Origin: Thermotogota bacterium
GTDB lineage: Bacteria; Thermotogota; Thermotogae; Thermotogales; DSM-5069
DNA: 64,000 nt
Reading direction: 5' to 3'
NCBI GenBank assembly: GCA_029551145.1
Contig: JAKPGA010000032.1
Span: 1 to 64,000 of the forward strand
The first letter of the stretch is position 1. Every line of letters begins with the position of its first letter. The notes below the pieces were generated by a model, which searched no databases, was not told the origin of the DNA, and was given only the letters and a program-made list of their open reading frames with translations. The translations under genes were made by a program, and so were the position numbers. This document shows, piece by piece, positions 60,327-64,000 of the stretch.

Positions 60327-61453
60327 ACTTGACTCCTCCACTGAACCTGACCATCTACGATCGTGCAAATCACCTTTGTATCGGGCTCGAAAGGTCTATT
60401 TGACAGAACGACAAGATCGGCGTCTTTACCAATCTCAATAGACCCAGTTTGATCACCTATTCCCAGAATCCTCGCAGCGTTAATCGTTATCAAAGATAGG
60501 GCTTCCTGAAGAGAAAAACCCTCGGACAGAGATAAACCTGCCAGCAGATCAAGATACTGAATGGGAATGGTGGGATGATCGGTCGTAAGGCAGAAATCAA
60601 GCCCTTTCACCTGTGACAGGTTTGAAGAATCCAAATTCTTTAACTCGACACCTCTTCGAGAAAAAACGATAGGTCCATACACGATGGGTATATCTCTCAG
60701 TTCTTCTTTTATCAAATGAGCCTCTGTTGCGTGGTCAAGTATGATTCTTATGTCAAACTCCTCTGCCAGTTTCTTTGCTGCCAGTATATCCCTCAGTGTG
60801 TGCGCGTGAACTCTCAATGGAATTTCTTTCTTAAGCACGGGAATAATAGCTTCCAGTTTCGGATTGATCTTCTCATTGGGATTTTTCATATATCGCTGTG
60901 CTTGAAGAAGAATCGATCTTATCTCCGCCATGATTCCCATTCTGGTCGTGGGAACCATCTTCCGCTCAGATAAGAACCTTTTTGGATGTTCGCCCAGTGC
61001 ACATTTGATGAAAGCCGATCTTCTAATTAATCTACGGTTTGTTTTGTATATTGCACCCTGTCCCGGCATGATGGTGATTCTTTCTACACTGCTACCAAAG
61101 GACATATACGAACCAGGTAATATGCCAACCGTTGTGACACCAGATTGAAGGGCATCGTCAAAGGCAGGGTCAAATGGATCAAGACCGTCGACAACATTCA
61201 ACTGCGGTGTCAACGTATCCGATGCTTCAAAACCATGATCACCGCTTTCACCCTCAAGCCGGTAGATACCAATATGAGTGTGGGGATCGACAAAACCTGG
61301 GACAACCCAGTAGCTGCTTGCGTCAACACAATCTGATTCGTCAGGAAGTGCTGTTGATGGGACTATATCTTTTATCTTCCCATCTTCTACAATAATGCTA
61401 ACGCCTTTCAACTGCTCCTTAGGTGTGAGCAGAGTACCGCACATCACTTTCAA
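60323..61453 (-). CDS. Amidohydrolase, imidazolonepropionase-like (second paralog)
   Basis: A 376-residue paralog of the gene that follows it. It keeps VPGFVDPHTHIGIY, a distal LTTDHPTIPIQY motif and the GKDADLVVLSNRPFEPDTK ending. It starts at TTG 61453 after GGGAGGGT. Two tandem copies suggest that the pair forms a heteromer or covers related substrates. It is the first gene of the peptide operon. Confidence 0.9.
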   Translation of the reverse strand: MKVMCGTLLTPKEQLKGVSIIVEDGKIKDIVPSTALPDESDCVDASSYWVVPGFVDPHTHIGIYRLEGESGDHGFEASDTLTPQLNVVDGLDPFDPAFDDALQSGVTTVGILPGSYMSFGSSVERITIMPGQGAIYKTNRRLIRRSAFIKCALGEHPKRFLSERKMVPTTRMGIMAEIRSILLQAQRYMKNPNEKINPKLEAIIPVLKKEIPLRVHAHTLRDILAAKKLAEEFDIRIILDHATEAHLIKEELRDIPIVYGPIVFSRRGVELKNLDSSNLSQVKGLDFCLTTDHPTIPIQYLDLLAGLSLSEGFSLQEALSLITINAARILGIGDQTGSIEIGKDADLVVLSNRPFEPDTKVICTIVDGQVQWRSQV

Positions 61454-61902
61454 GATAGACCCTCCCAATAAAGAAGAAAAAGCCATTCAAAGTGAGCTTG
61501 AAAAATCCTTAATGCATTTTATTTTACTAATCGTACCACTTGTTTTGTGCAGTAGAGTTGAACTGTGTGTAACGCAAAAAGTAACTATTCTTTTTTGTGA
61601 GAATTAATTCACAGGAAAAGGATTTACAGCTCTCAAAATCTTTCTTGGATAACACAGCGTAGCTTTACTCTTATTATTGGTAAACCTTCATCTTTCCAAA
61701 GATAGACCCATCAAAACTATGGCTCCGTACTCCCTTGGATGAATAGCAGTACAAATGAGATGCTGTCCTGTTCTCTGATGGTGTTCGTGGAACTGTTCGA
61801 CGAGCATTACTGGAATTCACCTGTCTGCTGAACATTAAAACGAGAGTTCGAGAAGATAAAGGGCTTTACGATGAGAATAGGCGAGTAAGTGATAGATCAA
61901 AG
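61454..61902. other. Intergenic region without a recognised gene
   Basis: About 450 bases separate the TRAP terminator from the amidohydrolase operon, the longest gap in the window. It should hold the promoter of that operon, but I see no good -35/-10 pair with standard spacing. A 30-codon frame at 61739-61831 (plus) has no ribosome site. The middle part (about 61680-61850) has coding-like composition and may be a decayed gene, which I could not identify. Confidence 0.5.
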
Positions 61903-61924
61903 TAAAAAGGCGCCACTGGGCGCC
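61903..61924 (-). terminator. Rho-independent terminator of the TRAP operon
   Basis: A GGCGCC/GGCGCC stem with a four-base loop is followed on the minus strand by TTTTTAC. It lies directly after the TRAP permease stop codon. Confidence 0.88.
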
Positions 61925-61925
61925 T

Positions 61926-63776
61926 TCAAGCTTTCTTTGTGGAGAACAAGACATACAATATCACAAAGATCAATATACAAACGATCCTGAGCAAGAGTAT
62001 CGGAAAGAGTACCAGTATTCCCAACATCACGAACAACAGTCTCATCGTAAACGCGATCTTCGTTCTGAAGAAGCCCTCGATTGCGTAGCTCAAAGCCATC
62101 GCAGAGACAACACCAGCCACGATTGCGACAAGATTACTCAACCAGTTTGATTGAAGCAAAAAGCCTGCATCGTACATGAAAGCGAACGGGATGATCATGG
62201 CGATCAAACCGAGACGGAACGCTTGATAACCCGTGTCGGAAGGCTTCGCTCCAGAGATAGAACTCGCCGCGTAGGCTGCAAGCGCCACGGGAGGTGTGAT
62301 CGCAGAAAAGACAGCATAGTAGAAGACGAACATGTGTGATGCCAAAGGTTTGAAGCCAAGATTTATCAGCGCAGGAACAGCCAAGGCAGAAGCGACTATG
62401 TAGGCTGCCGTCGTCGGCAAGCCCATACCGAGAACTATGGCCATCAGCATGACCATGATCAGCGCCATGAAGGGAATATTCTGCGCCAGGCTGAATATGA
62501 AGCTGACAAGTTTGAACCCGATGCCCGTAAGAGTGACGGCACCGACGACGATACCTGCAGCCGCACAGGCGATAGCCACCACGAACACATTCTTGGAACC
62601 ATCGTACAAGGCGCCGAGTATGCCCTTTGGACCCATGCGGTGATTTTTGTCCGGCAGTGAAACAAGCCAGCTCACGATCAAGGCTATCAATGCTGATCTC
62701 ATTGGAGTATAGCCTCTCATGATCATGATGACGAGTACGACAATCGGTGCAAGTACGTAGAGTTTTTTCAAAATGTATTTCAAGCTCGGGATCATCTCGT
62801 CAGGAAGACCCTTCAGTCCCCATTTGACGGCTCTCACGTGGACCGACATAAAGATGTAAAAGTAATACAGTATCGCAGGTAACAGCGCGGCAATCATCAC
62901 TTGTTTGTAAGGAATTCCCAAAAACGAAGCCATGATGAACGCTGCTGCACCCATGATCGGTGGCATGATCTGACCACCGCTACTGGCAACAGCCTCGACC
63001 GCTCCGGCGAAAATGGGAGAAAAACCAAGTTGTTTCATCATCGGTATGGTGAACGTCCCTGTGGCATACACGTTTGCTACGGCTGAGCCAGAGATGCTTC
63101 CGAACAATCCAGAGCTCACCACCGCAATCTTTGCAGGTCCTCCGACGGCTTTGCCAGCGAGTGCCTTCGATAAGTCCATGAAGTATTCTCCAGCACCGCT
63201 GTGCTCAAGAAAACCTCCAAGGATCAAGAACATCATCACAAATGTGGCAGACACTCCAAGTGGTGTGGAGAAAATTCCCTCACCAGTCAGATAGAGATGC
63301 TCTATGATCCTGTCGTATGTGACGTACATGCCCTTGAATTCACCCGGCAGAAAGTGACCTATGTACATGTAAAACACCGACGCCGCTGCGAGGATCGTCA
63401 ATGCCAAACCTACGATTCTTCTGGTTGCCTCTAAGATCATGATCACCAGAATGGTGCCGAACAGAATCTGAATGGGTGTAACCTCCTCCACTTGCACCAT
63501 CCTGTAGATGATCGTTTCATACTTCACAATGGCATACAAACATGGCAGTGCACTGATCGCAGCCAAAAGCCAATCGTACCAAGGAACTTTGTCCTTAGGG
63601 CTGTTCTTCGTCGCAGGATAGAAAACAAATGCCAGAGGCAGGGCAAAAAGCAAGTGGACGTTTCTTTGAAGGTAAGCTTCAAATGTACCGAAAATGGCAG
63701 TGTAGATATGGAAGGCAGCCATTGCAACCAGCGAAGTGTATGTGAAATAGTATGACGCTCCATGGAGCTTTCGCAT
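61926..63776 (-). CDS. TRAP transporter fused permease, TAXI type
   Basis: A 616-residue membrane protein in which the small DctQ-like (about four segments) and large DctM-like (about twelve segments) TRAP subunits are fused. The DctM marks GGQIMPPIMGAAAFIMASFLG and GMGLPTTAAYIVASALAVPA are present. It takes up an organic acid or similar anion with the ion gradient, using the TAXI binding protein encoded just upstream. ATG 63776 follows GGGGTGATAGAG. The substrate is unknown. Confidence 0.95.
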   Translation of the reverse strand: MRKLHGASYYFTYTSLVAMAAFHIYTAIFGTFEAYLQRNVHLLFALPLAFVFYPATKNSPKDKVPWYDWLLAAISALPCLYAIVKYETIIYRMVQVEEVTPIQILFGTILVIMILEATRRIVGLALTILAAASVFYMYIGHFLPGEFKGMYVTYDRIIEHLYLTGEGIFSTPLGVSATFVMMFLILGGFLEHSGAGEYFMDLSKALAGKAVGGPAKIAVVSSGLFGSISGSAVANVYATGTFTIPMMKQLGFSPIFAGAVEAVASSGGQIMPPIMGAAAFIMASFLGIPYKQVMIAALLPAILYYFYIFMSVHVRAVKWGLKGLPDEMIPSLKYILKKLYVLAPIVVLVIMIMRGYTPMRSALIALIVSWLVSLPDKNHRMGPKGILGALYDGSKNVFVVAIACAAAGIVVGAVTLTGIGFKLVSFIFSLAQNIPFMALIMVMLMAIVLGMGLPTTAAYIVASALAVPALINLGFKPLASHMFVFYYAVFSAITPPVALAAYAASSISGAKPSDTGYQAFRLGLIAMIIPFAFMYDAGFLLQSNWLSNLVAIVAGVVSAMALSYAIEGFFRTKIAFTMRLLFVMLGILVLFPILLLRIVCILIFVILYVLFSTKKA

Positions 63777-63796
63777 CTCTATCACCCCATCGAAAA

Positions 63797-63816
63797 GAGG
63801 GGGCTTTCGCCCCCTC
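63797..63816 (-). other. Hairpin between TAXI receptor and TRAP permease genes
   Basis: An eight-pair stem (GAGGGGGC/GCCCCCTC) with a GAAA loop is followed by TTTTCG. It sits between two genes that need to be co-expressed, so partial termination or mRNA protection is more likely than full termination. Confidence 0.6.
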
Positions 63817-63821
63817 GAGGT

Positions 63822-64000
63822 TCACCTCTTCTCTGACCAGAACTTCACAGACCCAGGATGTGTTGGGACATTCCCGCTTATAGCTTCGTTCGGGTTCAGC
63901 TCAGCCATATCAGCGAACGCTTTTGCGATCTGCTCTTTGTTATTCCAAAGCGTTTCTACAAGCTTGTACACGAGATCTTCAGGCATGTTCTCCCTTATCA
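63822..64000 (-). CDS. TRAP transporter TAXI-family solute receptor (C-terminal part)
   Basis: The last 58 codons of a receptor; the rest lies beyond the window. The end reads GNVPTHPGSVKFWSEKR, which matches the (L/V)P(I/T)HPGA-type ending of TAXI receptors, and the adjacent fused permease is of the TAXI type. Confidence 0.85.
   Translation of the reverse strand, partial: IRENMPEDLVYKLVETLWNNKEQIAKAFADMAELNPNEAISGNVPTHPGSVKFWSEKR

Overview
The window is a gene-dense bacterial chromosome segment of a Thermotogales member, probably Pseudothermotoga-like. The evidence is the combination of gene content and architecture: a NusG of 354 residues with a large insertion in its N-terminal domain, a 1649-residue RpoC, two-subunit (alpha/beta) glycyl-tRNA synthetase, a short 198-residue EF-Ts, strong purine-rich ribosome sites of the GGAGGTG type, frequent GTG/TTG starts, and many 4-base ATGA/GTGA overlaps. 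No rRNA, IS element, prophage or CRISPR array was recognised, so the species is an inference.

Layout. 1-1979 (minus): a polar amino-acid ABC transporter (binding protein, permease, start of the ATPase) behind a consensus promoter and a leader that holds a strong terminator, a competing antiterminator copy and a possible 36-codon leader peptide. 1987-4703 (minus): tldE and tldD. 4831-5907 (plus): a THUMP-type RNA methyltransferase. 5936-18635 (minus): the classic transcription/translation block, in transcription order tRNA-Thr, tRNA-Tyr, rpmG, tRNA-Trp, secE, nusG, rplK, rplA, L10 leader, rplJ, rplL, rpoB, rpoC, starting at a perfect-consensus promoter. 18706-20520 (minus): a lone tungsten aldehyde:ferredoxin oxidoreductase-family gene. 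20597-23506 (plus): glyQ-glyS. 23522-24982 (minus): guaB. 25060-29730 (plus): acyP, tmk, an ABC-2 permease, a YfcE-like phosphodiesterase with a non-standard start, nurA, and a Cys/Met-type PLP enzyme.

29751-52372 (minus) is one uninterrupted run of 28 genes with almost no spacers, starting at an NrdR-type operator/promoter: nrdD, nrdG, a degenerate phosphofructokinase-like gene, two AmmeMemoRadiSam genes, an apbE/NusG-II/HepI-like module, maf, radC, an unknown gene, an HD-domain gene, deoC, a cyclodeaminase-family gene, tgt, an envelope protein, pyrR, a small unknown gene, a helicase-dead priA, glmU, prs, rplY, pth, a UVR-motif gene, lgt, a PP-type phosphatase, coaD and tsf. 52432-61453 (minus) is a peptide-use operon: two paralogous amidohydrolases, a complete Opp-type ABC transporter and an M14 carboxypeptidase. 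61454-61925 is the only long stretch without a gene. 61926-64000 (minus) carries a fused TRAP-TAXI permease and the end of its binding protein.

Functionally the window joins housekeeping expression genes with anaerobic radical and tungsten enzymes (NrdDG, AmmeMemoRadiSam, AOR) and with uptake systems for amino acids, peptides and organic acids, as expected of an anaerobic heterotroph. The most interesting points are the attenuated leader with its possible peptide, the PriA that has lost all ATPase motifs, the phosphofructokinase-like protein that has lost its catalytic signatures, two genes that seem to start at CTG, and several unusually long gene overlaps in the 28-gene run.
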